Assembly: GCF_024713975.1 (NCBI RefSeq)
Contig: NC_091098.1
Span: 18,905,316 to 18,969,315 of the forward strand
DNA: 64,000 bases
Direction: 5' to 3'
From: Paralichthys olivaceus
Taxonomy: Eukaryota; Chordata; Actinopteri; Pleuronectiformes; Paralichthyidae
Position 1 is the first letter of the stretch; each line of letters begins with the position of its first letter. Positions 11,941-23,930 of this stretch are shown piece after piece. The notes under the pieces are model-generated. The model had not been told where the DNA came from and searched no databases. It saw only the letters and a program-made list of their open reading frames with translations. The translations under genes and the position numbers were made by a program.

Positions 11941-12560
11941 CGCAGGGAACGACGTGAACTGCAGCGGCTCGAAGCCCGGATGGAGCAGCCATTGGGGAAG
12001 TGTACAGGGCTTTAACGTTTTCTCTCTCTGGAATAAGAGAAAAGACAAAGTAAAGGCGAGGACCGAAGTGGAACCGAGATCCGAAAAAGCTCCGAGACCT
12101 TCGCACCAACCCGAAAACACCTGCACCAGGACCCCTCGGCCGCTCTCGGACACAGAATCCGAGGCGACAGACTTGAAGTGTGGAAGTTGGGAGACGTGCA
12201 CACAGCGGAACATACACAGCTGAGCTAGCAGCACGCTAAACGCCGCACAACTAGCCGCGGAGCTAACTTGAGCTGGGAAGTTGCTTTCCCCCCCCCACAC
12301 ATCACGGGGCTCGAGATCCAGTCACAAGCTCAGGCTCTGTGAGAATCCCGGGACTTGCTTCATGAATTATGTCTGCCACAAGCATTGACCCTCAGGTAGG
12401 AAGGACGCGGCGCCTTGTAAGGGAGCTCGCAAAGCTAAGCTACCCGCTAACGTTGACGGTTTACTGGGCTACGGCTATTCCTCGGAAGTGCTAGCTACTA
12501 GCTACTAGCGTTGGCCGGTGCTTGTAGCTAGCAAGTTAGCCACATTCCCGGGGAAACGGC
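11940..12560 (+). promoter_or_regulatory. ythdf1: CpG-rich ythdf1 promoter and 5'UTR
   Basis: This block is sharply richer in G+C and CpG than its flanks. It spans the likely transcription start, the 5'UTR, the first coding exon (ATG 12369) and the start of intron 1. There is no clear TATA box, as expected for a housekeeping CpG promoter. Repeated GCTAG words cluster at 12415-12540. The transcription start cannot be fixed from sequence alone. Confidence 0.65.
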
Positions 12561-15500
12561 TTCACCTTTTGCTGGACCTTTAAGGAAAGCGACACCATTA
12601 TATTTGACTGAAATGCTGTTGAATGCATCTTTGTGTGACGCTATTTTATTATTTACGTCGACTTTAGCAGGAACAGCTTCTATTCCTGAATATGTGAAAC
12701 CTATAGCTAACGACTGGAAGCTGAAGCTAGCCTACTCTGTCAGTCACAACTTTTAATGGAAGATGCCTCATATACCTGCTTGATATTCCACAGGATGTTG
12801 TTTTTAACTTTATTACAAGATGTGTTAACGCAATTAACGCCGTTTAAAGGGGTGGGGGGCGTCAGTTGTATCACAGTTGTACATCTTATCATGTAATACT
12901 CTAAATAACCTGCAGCCAGCTGGTATTGTAGTTTTACTGCAGAGTAACGTTACCTGAATGTTTTGCTTTGCCACTCACTCATCAGAAAGTGTGTAGACAA
13001 CATGTGAAGCTGCTCTGTGGCAACCTGTGTGTGTGTGTGAAATCTCAAACCATGTCCTCCATGTGTCTTCTTCTTTCCATGTTCCAACCTGGATGCAGAG
13101 ATCAAAAGGACAAGCTTCTAAAGGTGAGTGGAGGCATCACTGGACATCTACTCCACATCATTTAGTTTGGATCTCTACTCTGGGCCTACAGTTTATTTCC
13201 CTCTAAATACACCAGCCCATCATACACTCACACACTGCCTGTGTCACACAACTCTTTTACACTACATTATGCTTTGTATATATATATATGGTGTGGCTTT
13301 TCTTCTCACGTTCATTTTTCTTTCATCAACATCCATTTTTGGGAGGAAACATCTTTCATGAAATAATGATGAATATGTTCTCTAGATGTCTAGTGTGAAT
13401 ACCGAGCACAGTATTGAGCCAGGACACGAGTGGAAATAATAATGTTTGCAGAGACATTGAAGTAGAGCATCCGCCATGTTATTAAAAGGGCAGGTTAATT
13501 TCACAAACCTCTCATTATCACAAACCTCCAATCTTGGGGAACGCACTCTTTTCAGTTTCTTTGTCAATTGACAGTATCCATGATGAGAGGATATAATGTT
13601 GTGTAAGCATTTTTTTCCCCTGCAGCTTTTTCCCTGCACAATGGTGGTGTATGTAGTCTCTGAAGGACTGGCATCCACAGTTATAATTTGTAGCAATATT
13701 CCATCCAAATCGGACTTTTGAGTACAAAGCAAAGACGCACATAGCTCTGAAAGATGTCTTTAAAATGTCTGTAATTGCTATTTCACAGAGAGTGGAGTTC
13801 GTGGTCAGCTTGAGTTTTGGTAGAATGTCAGAAAACTCACACTTGCAGCACAGTCCACCTTGCTACTGTCCATGTGCTGTAGCAAGGATATTTCAATTGA
13901 ATCAGATAATTTAACCTGATTAGTCAAACTGATCAGTGGCCTGGTAAAGAGAATGGCAGACTGGCACAGCAGTGTCCTCAGGTCATTTTGACAAAAATAG
14001 GACTTGGGGTCATACATTTTGGCAATCATGAGGCTGTATGGAACACACACAGCAAACAGTTGTGAAATACTTACTATTTCCTGATTGATTCACAAGGTTT
14101 TTGGTCCCTAAATTATCAAAATTATGAAATGCAATGAAAATATACCAGCAATTTCCCAACCCACAAGTCAATGACGATCAAAATGGTTTATCCATTAATC
14201 AGCTAATGGATTTATTGACTGATCATTTTAGCTGCAGTGCTTTCAATCTGACCACAGTCACTTTTCTATGTGAAGAATCAAACTACACAAGTTTAAATTC
14301 ACTATTAATGCTTCATACTCTAAACATCAGCTGGGAGTCAGTTACTCAGTACAATTAGTCCTGGCAACTGTTTTGTTATGGCCTCATAATTGTATTTTTT
14401 ATGATGTTCATGTCGTCTTTGATTTACTGTAGTTGGTTTAGAGGGTGGAGTGACACCTTAGTCATTTCTAAGTCATGAAAATTCCAGAGAATTGGCTACG
14501 GAGTTTACCCAGAGTTTGCCTTTCACACATGAACAACACAGCAGGAGGTTCTCTCTACAGTTCTCTGTACAATTGAAATTTCCCCAGTTTGGGATGAATA
14601 AAGTCGATCTTATCTTAGATGCGTTCACAACAGCAAAAAATCCTTTGTGTTATTCAAGTGAGAGGTGGAGCAGCCGGATACAGCAGGCAGACACAGGAAG
14701 TGGCGTATTGACTCCGCTTTGGAGATCACATGATTTTGTTTCAAGCACCCGACACCGTCATCAGCTCTTATCACCACAAACTCTCTTGACTTCTTTATCT
14801 TTATCTTCTACGTGTGTGACACTGCATTTCACCGGGAAATATTTCAATTATACGTATATATATTGGATTTCTATGGACTGTATACTTTGCGGCCAGGCAG
14901 ATAATGCATGTTTAAAATTTTAATTTTGTATTTTGTTGCAGTGCAAAATGGTTCACTGCATCAGAAGGAGACTGTCCATGACAATGACTTTGAGCCTTAC
15001 CTCACTGGTCAATCAACTCAGGTAAGACTCCATCTGCTGAGTTATGAAATAACACATAGTTAAAATCAATACCACATTATTTATAAAGGTATTTTCTGTC
15101 TTGATGTATAACTGTGCACTGTTAGAATAAAGACTGAAATGTGTTGTTGAGCATTAAACGAGACGAAACTCCTGTAATGTGTAGAACAGAAACCTTTAAA
15201 TGGACAGCACACATATGTAGAACTATAACATGATCTGATTAGTGATTAGAATGTATTGTATTGTATTTCGGATAGCATTGAGTTAAATTATTGTATATTT
15301 CTACAATAAGTAAATCAATCATTGATTTTCAAACTGTTGATAAAGATATTTGATATAAAGTTAATTAATTTATTGAGATGTTTTAAATCAAAGTGTAAGG
15401 CAATTACTGATTTTGTGATTCTGCTCACTTTCATTCGTCCAGAACAACAGCTACCAGTCCATCACCGACCCCTACCTGTCCAGCTACTACGCCCCCTCCA

Positions 15501-17553
15501 TTGGATTTCCGTACCCCCTCAGTGAGGCTCCCTGGTCCACAGGAGGGGACCCGCCTATTCCATACCTCACCCCTTACGGAGCCTTAAGTAATGGAGACCA
15601 TCATTTCATGCCGGACACAGTGTTTGGCCAGCCGGGGGGCCTGGGAAGCAGCATCTACCCCCACAGGTTTAACTTTTTCCCTGAAAATCCTGCCTTCTCT
15701 GCTTGGGGCACAAGTGGCTCCCAGGGCCAGCAGACTCAAAGTTCAGCTTATGGTGGCAGCTATAGCTATCCTCCCAGCTCTCTGGGGGGTACCTTGGTGC
15801 CTGATGGTCAGACGGGCTTTCACAGTGACACCCTCAACAAAGCCCCTGGTATGAACAGCCTGGAGCAGGGTATGGTTGGCCTGAAGATCGGAGGGGATGT
15901 TACAGGCCAGGGGTCAGGCATCAAGGCTGTAGGATCTGTGATTGGTGGACCTGCAGTGGCCACAGGAAATGGAGCCACACCTATTGGCATGCCCCCACCC
16001 AAACCCACCTCCTGGGCGGCCATTGCCAGCAAGCCTGCCAAAATGCAGCAGCTGAAATCTAAGGTAAAGCCAGGGATGCCCAATCTAGGGGGAGCTCTGC
16101 CTCCGCCACCCATCAAACACAACATGAACATTGGGACCTGGGACAAGGGCCCAGTGACTAAAGTAGCCACAGCTCCAATGCAGCAGCAGCAGCCTCTTGG
16201 CCTGCCTCATGGTATGCCTCCTCAAGCCGCCATGCAGCAAGGACCCATGCAGCCCCCTCCCCAGTCAATGGTGCAGCCCCAGATGCAGCCTATGGCCTTA
16301 CAGCCCCCCCATCATCAGCACCATCAACCTCCACCTCAGCCCTACCAAAACCATACCCAGCCCCCACAACCCCAGACCCGCTGGGTTGCCCCACGTAACC
16401 GTAACCAAGGTTATGGGCAAGGGGGCCCCTGTCTAGATGGTAGTGGTATGATGGGTGTGGTTTGTGGTGGGAACAGTGGCCCCCAGACTTCTGCCAGCCA
16501 GGGACCTGGTGCGGAGTCTCATCCGGTGCTGGATAAGCTGCGTGCCTCTCACAGCTACAATCCCAAGGAATTTGAATGGAACCTGAAGAATGGTCGTGTT
16601 TTCATCATTAAGAGCTACTCTGAGGACGATATACATCGCTCCATCAAGTACTCGATCTGGTGCAGCACGGAGCATGGCAACAAGCGGCTGGACTCAGCCT
16701 TCCGGGCCATGAATGGTAAAGGTCCTGTGTACCTGCTGTTCAGTGTCAACGGCAGTGGTCATTTCTGCGGTGTGGCAGAGATGCGTTCACCAGTGGACTA
16801 TGGCACCAGTGCTGGTGTTTGGGCACAGGACAAGTGGAAGGGCAAATTTGACGTTGACTGGTTGTTTGTTAAGGATGTGCCTAATAGCCAGCTGCGCCAC
16901 ATCCGCCTGGAGAACAACGACAACAAGCCAGTGACCAACTCACGCGACACCCAGGAGGTCCCTCTGGAGAAGGCCAAGCAGGTGCTCAAGATCATCGCTA
17001 CCTACAAACACACCACCTCCATCTTTGATGACTTCTCCCATTATGAGAAGAGGCAGGAAGAAGAGGAGGAGGTGCGTAAGGTGGGTAAAATCACCTCACT
17101 GTTACACCAGAATCATGTCTTTGGCACCTTGAGTGGAATCAGTTTATCTGTAGGTAATTGTTTTCTGTATTCTTCTCTTGACTGACTGTTGATTTGTCTG
17201 TCATTTGTGAAACTAATTTTACTTCTTGTCTGTTTCCTCTTGCTTCTTTTGACAGACTTATGAACCTCCTCAGATACAGAACCGCTCTCGGTTGGATCAG
17301 GTAAAGAACTGTCATACTTGTTGGTGTCATTTAAACAGCAATATTTTCTTTCTTTCTGAAAGTCACTTATTACTCTCAATTGGGTTTTTTAGTGCAGTGT
17401 AGATGAACATTTAGATAATCTGATATTTAATCACTGCTTTATATAGATACATTCAAAATGTACTACAGTTTACTGTGATGTTATCGGTTGCTATATCTAA
17501 TTATATATTTTTTTCTTTCCCAACAGGAGCGCCAAAACAGGAATAAACAATAG
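12369..17553 (+). CDS. ythdf1: ythdf1: cytoplasmic m6A-RNA reader, YTH domain
   Basis: Reader of N6-methyladenosine in mRNA, acting in the cytoplasm on translation and decay. Coding exons are 12369-12395, 13099-13123, 14942-15021, 15443-17080, 17256-17300 and 17527-17553. All use GT/AG and are in phase, giving 613 aa. The N-terminus MSATSIDPQ, then an RSKGQASK segment and [21 protein letters not shown], is typical of DF1. The N-terminal two thirds are low-complexity, with Gln/Pro-rich runs at about 250-350. The YTH domain lies at about 405-560. The m6A cage tryptophans are W450, W504 and W509, with the same 54- and 5-residue spacing as in human YTHDF1. The C-terminus is ERQNRNKQ. The start is fixed by homology and lies in the CpG-rich first exon. 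It is somewhat longer than human YTHDF1 (559 aa), mainly in the low-complexity part and through a 15-residue exon before the tail. YTHDF2/3 are less likely given the N-terminus and linkage. Confidence 0.97.
12396..13098 (+). other. ythdf1: ythdf1 intron 1
   Basis: Intron of 703 bp starting inside the CpG-rich block. No repeat or other gene is recognised beyond the GCTAG-rich start. Confidence 0.85.
13124..14941 (+). other. ythdf1: ythdf1 intron 2
   Basis: Intron of 1818 bp. Its last 450 bp is a MITE-like repeat (14465-14850) that also occurs at 57.24-57.55 kb. The remainder is AT-rich with no recognised element. Confidence 0.85.
14465..14850 (+). mobile_element. MITE-like repeat, copy 1, with nested insertion
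   Basis: It shares long blocks with 57236-57552 in the same order and orientation: GTTTACCCAGAG.TTGCCTTT, GCGTTCACAACAGCA, CACCCGACACCGT, AAACTCTCTTGAC. Copy 1 carries about 60 extra bases (about 14557-14618) ending in a retroelement-tail-like GGGATGAATAAAG stretch. No coding capacity is seen. It ends about 90 bp before ythdf1 exon 3. Confidence 0.8.
15022..15442 (+). other. ythdf1: ythdf1 intron 3
   Basis: AT-rich intron of 421 bp. Nothing else is recognised. Confidence 0.9.
17256..17300 (+). other. ythdf1: ythdf1 45-nt in-frame exon (possible cassette)
   Basis: Exon flanked by TTTTGACAG and GTAAAG. Phase 0 on both sides, it adds [15 protein letters not shown] between the end of the YTH region and the final ERQNRNKQ. 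Skipping it would join RK directly to ERQNRNKQ, the layout of human YTHDF1. It may be alternatively spliced. Confidence 0.85.
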
Positions 17554-20095
17554 AGGACATTTATCCTTGGCTTGATCAACAGTTACACTAGGACTTTTGA
17601 TTTAAGAGACAGAAGAATATGAAAATGCAACCAAGCCCTTCATTTTTTTTCCTATTTAATCCTGGTGAATCTCTGCCATTGTTGAGACTTGTGCTTTTTT
17701 GCCCCATACACCACCCACTTCTTGTGCAGGGATAACAAGCTGATTTAATGTATTACCAAGCCACCACCACACTCTTTAGTTCAGCTTTTTTTCTTTTTAA
17801 ATATTTTTCTTCCCGTTCAAGCTCGTACTCTTCTCTCACCACCAGACTGGTTTTCTCTCTCCTGCTCCCACCCCCTCCTCTTTCCAATTGAATCAGGGTT
17901 TGACTGCACCATGGAGAAAAAAAATCTGCCACTTTATATTTCAGTACAATCAGGAACGGACGTGTCCTGCCCCTATTTGTCCATGTGGGGGCAACATTGC
18001 CATGCTTCAGAGTTTTAACTGTGCCAACAGGGTTGGAGGATCCCAAAGGCAATGTCGGACTTGGAACTGTGCGATATTAAAACTTCAATGATTTATCTAT
18101 TTTTCATTCAGATTGACAAAATCTCTATTTTTTGGCTTACTACTGACAATTTTCATTTCAGAAAGCTGTTTTCTGGAGCCTTAATGTTTTTTTTTTCTAA
18201 TTATTGGTGACTTCTCAAAAGAACTGCTCAAAACAGTGACACTGCTGGAGAAATCAGGGATAGTGTGAAGTCACACGGGACTCGAGACATTTCAGAGGAG
18301 GAATTGCAAAGGCCTCTGGGAAAGAAATAACGGATGTTTCCTCCACAACCAGAACTCTCACCATTTAAATCAAAAATTGTACTATTGACATCCTTCACAA
18401 ACCCTCTGCTTTGCTTTCGTTTTGTTGTTTGTCTTAAAGGGGTCTTTTGTATGTTTCATCAGGAGATTCTGCTTGTGTACGCAACCCAGTCTGAGAGAAC
18501 TGTCGCATCCACCATTTTAAATTGTTTTATAATCAGTTCAAAATGAATTGTCGCTTTTGCATTTTTGTTCCACAAAATGGGGGGAGGGTTCACCTATTTG
18601 TCCATTCACCATCATTCTGTCTTAATCCTCTGTTTTTTTGTTTTTCGTTTTCCTTGAATTTGGTTTTGCTAAGTCTATCATGTTGGTCGTAATGCTAAGC
18701 TTTAACGTAGGAGCCTATATATTCATGGAGAAAGCCTAAAAATGTATAACCTAAAAATTAATGTAACTGATTTACTATCAAGTAAGAAAAAAATAAGAAT
18801 GAAATGTGGTTTCTGTGTGTTTTTTGGTTGTTGCAAAAAAAATTTGTTTGTTGTAGACTGAATCCATTAATTATGAAACGGTAAAGTACTTTCAGGTATG
18901 TTCATGGTAAAAAAGATAAAAGTTAAAAGAACAAAAGTCACTAATAGATGTGTGTGCCATGCATGGCAAGCTGCAATATAGTAGGTCTGCTGGAAACGAG
19001 TAGGTGAGTGTTAATGTTGTGGAGTCAGGACGGTGTCCCCCCCTGTTCTCGTTTCTGTCATTTCAGGGCATTCAAAGCCAGAGGACAGTTTATTAGTTAA
19101 TGAGCATTTGAGATCAGCAGATTATCTTGTGATTAGTTTGATCGTTACTTTAGTATTTTGTGGATTGCGAGGTCCCCATGTTGCAGAGAGGAATAAGACG
19201 TGGATTTCTTTTTCAAATAGAGGGATCTTTTTTGTTTTGCCACTTTTTGTTTTATTAATTTTCCAAGTTGAAATCTGATGTAGATTCCAAAACCAAATCA
19301 GTTATTTTGATCCAAATATTTCACATCTTTTGTTTGAAATATTTCAGTTAAAACCGTAATGACAGTTGCACCTGTTCATATAATGTGGCCTGGACTCATA
19401 CACATGAAGCTGTTTGGTCTTTTCAGATTATGTCAGACAGTGTGTGTGCTGTATGATCCATCTTGATCCTGTGAGTTTACCCCTTAATTACTTTGAGATG
19501 GCAGGAAACTGCATTTTGCAAAACTGTTTGCTTCACGGACGTATTTCGGGATGTGTGAAGCTGTGTTGTGTTTTTTTACATGGCCAAGTGGTTCCCCCTC
19601 CTGTAATGTAGAGTAACAGACCTGACAGGAACCTTCCCTCTTCATCTCTTTATCTTTTTTACCTGCTCTAATCAATAGCTAGGTTGATCCAAGCAATACG
19701 GTGAATGCCCTTCACGTGTCTGCCTTCACCAACACCTGCTCTCTCCATTCGGCATAGAGTCGGGGGGAGGTGAGAAGCTAAAAGGATGCCACCGATATCG
19801 CAGTCCACCGCCGTCTTTGCCTCAGGAAGCATGAGCTGGTTGTGATGATTGTACAGGGCTTTTTGTGCACGTGAATGGTAACTGTCAGAAGAGGTTTGCT
19901 GCAATAGACGGGATGTCAGACTAGCCATCAAAGTATGTCTCAACACTACAAAAGGATTAATGACATGAAATATTAAACATTGATTATCTTATAGACCACA
20001 GTTGTAGTGGCATAATAACTTGTTCAAAAGAGCTATCTTGGTTTTTCTTTCTAGAAGAAATCGAGCCTTAATAAACTGTCCATTACGAAATTACT
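17554..20095 (+). other. ythdf1: ythdf1 3'UTR (inferred extent)
   Basis: No coding exon follows the TAG at 17551-17553. The first canonical AATAAA that suits the 3' end is at 20070-20075, giving a 3'UTR of about 2.5 kb. An ATTAAA at about 18075 could give a short form. The sequence is T-rich with many short homopolymer runs. Confidence 0.55.
20070..20075 (+). terminator. ythdf1: probable ythdf1 distal poly(A) signal
   Basis: AATAAA followed within 30 bp by a TTTGTGTTTGCT stretch. Confidence 0.5.
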
Positions 20096-20585
20096 TTGTG
20101 TTTGCTCTCGTGAATTGTCCAGTAAGTAAAGAGTCTCCTGTATTGACCTTCTACAGAGAGGACGCTCTGAGGGGCAGCCACAGCTCTTAAATGTCACTGA
20201 AAGGTTTTCCAGGCTGGAACTGTTTTTGTGTTGTCTTATTTCATTATGGTGTTACACCTGCCTGTAAAATCTCTCTTCAAAGCACGCCTCTGTTTCCACA
20301 GGCTCAAGAGGTCATCTACAGAATGTTAACAGATGGAAGTGCTGTACCCCAGGATAAACGTTAATGGTATTTAAACAAAATTTAAATAGAATATTTGACA
20401 TTTTAGAGGCTAATTTAACTTTGGAATTTTAAAGACAGAAGCTTAGTGTTAAATCCATGTATATATATTTCCAAAACACTAATTTTGATAATCCAGTTCT
20501 ATAGCCTGAGTTGACCTAACTCAGCTTTACAGCTAAATACGTTTGTTCCTCATTTATCAGAAGATTTGTTCTCCTTTTCTCGACA

Positions 20586-20606
20586 GGAGCTCTCCGTGGT
20601 GCTGAT
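20586..20606 (-). promoter_or_regulatory. RE1/NRSE-like REST site
   Basis: On the minus strand this reads ATCAGCACCACGGAGAGCTC followed by C. It matches the canonical 21-bp RE1 at 18 positions; the left half (TCAGCACC) and the central CACGGA are exact. REST is known to repress mir-124 loci in non-neuronal cells through RE1 sites. The site lies 2.1 kb from the hairpin. Binding is inferred from the match only. Confidence 0.6.
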
Positions 20607-22417
20607 CTCAGCTGGAGGAAGTGCTGGTGGAACGTTTTCAGTCACACAGTCAAGGAACGAGCTCAGTCTTGAGTAAACACGCTGTAAGTGATCAAATGGA
20701 CACAGAGATTTTCTTGTGTTTGAAGTATACCACTGTTAATTGTCATAACATTAAATTCCGATAAGGATTCCTGAAGAACCATCTTCAGATTAGCAGAGCA
20801 GGTCCATTAAAAAAAATCTGATGTATTTCTGTAAAGACTGCTTTCATGGCAGCAATGTACAGTTCCTCTTAAAATAACACAAGAACAAGCAGAAAAGTCA
20901 GAGCACCTCAGGCTTTATTTGATGTCACATCATTACAAAGGATGCATCCAACTGAGACATAACATAAGCAAGCAATGTCACATTTAGGCTCCCTGCACTA
21001 CAGACCCATAGTATTAACCTAACTCAGTGAAGCAGCCTGTATAACATTCCCACAGAATAGGACTGACGCCACACAATACCCACAATAAGGTTATTTATTT
21101 GACCTCATGCTCAAATTATTGGTCGAACAGAGACTTTGTTTTTATATATAGGTGCAGTGACCCCCTGCAATAAAGAACCCTATCATTCAAATATGATAGC
21201 AAGTATTGAATAACCTGAATCATTTTGGAACATTTAAGTCACCAATGTGGGAGACAGAAACAGCCTTTGCTACATTTTTCTTTTGTCCCTTATTTAATCA
21301 AAAATATGTGTCGAAGATCCTCTTTTAAAAACATATTTCCTCTGAGATAAATTTAATTTGTCTCCATGAATATGTCCAGTGAGGTTAAAACCTAATAGAC
21401 TATGTGGTTAGATACAAATTCTGTTGAATTTAATACTATTGTAGAGTGAAAGCTAATGTAGCTGATAGTTAATATTTTTATTGTAGTTTATCTTTATATA
21501 AAAAACCCTCGACCTGTAGTGGGCTCCAACGTCAACCATGCATTGGCGGAAGGACGCCTATAGGTGGCGTTGAATCACGTACATTTCTATATGTTGACTC
21601 CATCCGACTAAACCCTGCAGACATCGTCAGATCATGTCCCTCCACAGCTCCTCATCCTGTGGGCCTGAGGTCTGATCCCCACTGTGAAGGTTTGCTGGAC
21701 CAGACCTTCATATGGAATTATACATTATAGACTAAATTCAACTGAAGCTGAAGCCCACACAGCCTCAATGATGATTGATGATGATGGTGAAACATTACAA
21801 GCTGTCACAATACGAGTGGAACAGAGTAGTGTGTCACCCCACCTCCTGAAGAGATTTAGCTTGAAACCAATGACAGCGGCTGGTGTTTATATTATCGGAC
21901 ACACTTTCATTTGTAGGCAGGATTTGTGTCCGGTGCGTCAGATCCATTGGCCTCTAATCGCATCTGTTTGGATACATTTTCTCGATAAATATAAATTATT
22001 ATTACTAATACAATTTTCATAATGTATATATCACAGATTTGAAAGCTTACAGATCTTTAACCTGACGATAAACTGATTCATTTATCAGACGAGATCCAAA
22101 CACACTTTACAAAATGATGCAAACCTTTAGCCAGGTCCAAAATGAAAAAAATAAACTTAAGATGCGGTAATAAACAGGCTTCCATGGACTTAGATGTTTC
22201 CTCTACATGTTTGTGTCGAAGCCAGAGGACGGTCAGTGACCTCACTTGGAGAAAGTCCAACTCTTTACGTAAACCTGCGTCTTTTTCTTCTTCTTCTGTT
22301 TTGGATGACTCAGACATTTGGGACAGAAACTGTGGACTAAAGCTCTGATTTAAAAGTTAACGTTGCTAACCTAATTCCAGAGCCTATTAAAGTGCGCATT
22401 GCACCCACACAAGAACA

Positions 22418-22438
22418 CACACACACACACACACACAG
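22418..22438. repeat. (AC)n microsatellite
   Basis: Short pure AC array about 200 bp downstream of the mir-124 hairpin (minus-strand sense). Confidence 0.95.
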
Positions 22439-22640
22439 ATAGAGACGCACAAGCAGGGCGCGCGTTCACATGCGTGCGATTGAGCACGCGCAGTTGAGTG
22501 ACATGTACAGCAGTCAGCTTGAATCCTGCAGCTGTGGTTTGCAGCCAGGCCCCGCTCCTGGAGCATGAAGGGCCACAGTGGTGAACCGGAGCCTGCGGCC
22601 TGCAGGGGACATAACGCAGAGAACAAGATGTGATGCTGTG

Positions 22641-22725
22641 CAGATTCCTCTCTTGGCATTCACCGCGTGCCTTAATTGTATGGACATTAAATCAAGGTCC
22701 GCTGTGAACACGCAGAGTGACAACC
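22641..22725 (-). ncRNA. mir124-3: mir-124 precursor (mir-124-3 type)
   Basis: Neuronal microRNA that represses non-neuronal mRNAs. Read on the minus strand, the 5p arm occupies 22712-22691 and the 3p arm 22674-22653. The 3p mature sequence starts U-AAGGCAC (the mir-124 seed) and continues GCGGUGAAUGCC. The arms pair across a short loop (TTTAATGTCCATACAAT). As I remember the human MIR124-3 stem-loop, only one base in the loop differs. It lies tail-to-tail with ythdf1, as MIR124-3 does with YTHDF1 in human, which supports the -3 copy. The numbering of fish paralogues may differ. Confidence 0.97.
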
Positions 22726-22881
22726 CTTTAAAAACGTCGCCTTCCTCTTCAGCCTGCTGCTGACGGGAGCCCGCAGCCTCTGACCCTGTCTGACTTAAAC
22801 CCCAGCATCTGCCGCCAAGGAGGATGCAAGACTGCGATTTAAGTAGCTACAGCTCCCGGTTCCGTGCGCGCGCTCGGACAC

Positions 22882-22912
22882 ACGCACGCACACACACACA
22901 CACACACACACG
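22882..22912. repeat. (AC)n microsatellite
   Basis: AC array with an imperfect ACGC start, about 170 bp upstream of the mir-124 hairpin. Confidence 0.95.
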
Positions 22913-23930
22913 ATAGTCTAAAGCCGATTTTGCAACACAATCACGCCCGCGCACACGCTCATGTAGACACTCAAATCTAAAGCACCAGCAATAATGCGCG
23001 CGGCCACATTCCTCTCATCCTGCGCCTCTTCGGACTCCACGCAAAGAAATATTGATACCACTGCGCCACAGCTCTACACGAACCCCCATCAGCTCCCAGC
23101 CCATCACCAGAGGGTGTGAGGCAAAGCTTACAGCTGGAAAAAACGTTGTTATCGACAAAGCACCTGCAAACACATCTACCCTGAGATTCTGTGGATCTGC
23201 GTCTTTACGCATCTCTTGGCACGTTACCTCGCACAGAATGACAACTGAAGCTATACACGGGCTCTCTCGCTTTGTCCTCCCGCAAAACCACTCGAATTAC
23301 GGCCTGAACCCCAACACACAAAGGCAAGAGTGGAAAACAGGAGAAAACAACGTTGGCAGCACATCACGCGGCTATTTGTTTGAAGGCATACATCCCACTG
23401 CGAAGAGTACTGTATGTTCCGTTCAACTTGGCTTGAATGCAGTTCCCCGACTTGTCCACGATCAACGCCCTCGGACAAAACGCGCGATGCCTCCTCTCTC
23501 CTCTCATGCAGCTGACACACTACACAATCCTAGTCTTTAAATTCAACTACTGTGCGTGTAGAAAACAGCGAGTCGCTCCTCTATGCGCCACACAGCTCTC
23601 TAGCGCATCCCTAAAGCCGGCGGAGTCGGGAGGCTGAATTTCACGTGTTTGAGGTGGAGCGTGGGGGGGAGCGTTTTCTTTGTCTTCAGGAAGGTCCTCT
23701 CTCTCTCCAACAAGAGTCAGTCGGTTCCTTTATCTTCGTGTCTTTTTAATCTGACCCATTTCAGGCTCAATCCAGCCCTGGATGCGTGCCCCCCTCTCTC
23801 GCTCCTCTCTCTCTTTCGGGCTGTGTGATCCACTGTCTCCCGGATTAGAGCGCCCCTCTCTTCCCATCCTAGACAATTGTGAGTCTCCGCTGATTGGGCT
23901 TCAGCGCAAGAGGATTACATGGGCGCACAA

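Larger units (their letters stand above)
20096..22640. other. ythdf1-mir-124 intergenic
   Basis: No gene is seen. It holds the RE1-like site at 20586-20606, AT-rich unique sequence, and a short (AC)n array at 22418-22438 just beyond the hairpin's 3' side. The 21520-21700 part may be repeat-derived. Confidence 0.6.

Noticed and set aside
11618..12300. Several 120-200-codon frames on both strands around the ythdf1 promoter
   Set aside because: They lie in CpG-rich 5' sequence where stops are rare; no domains, and they overlap each other and the 5'UTR.
17081..17185. Read-through of ythdf1 exon 4 past 17080
   Set aside because: A GTGGGT donor and two clean downstream exons restore the family C-terminus ERQNRNKQ; the read-through tail has no family resemblance.
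23052..23540. 162-codon plus-strand frame upstream of mir-124
   Set aside because: CpG-rich region, no domain, antisense frame equally open; more likely promoter DNA.
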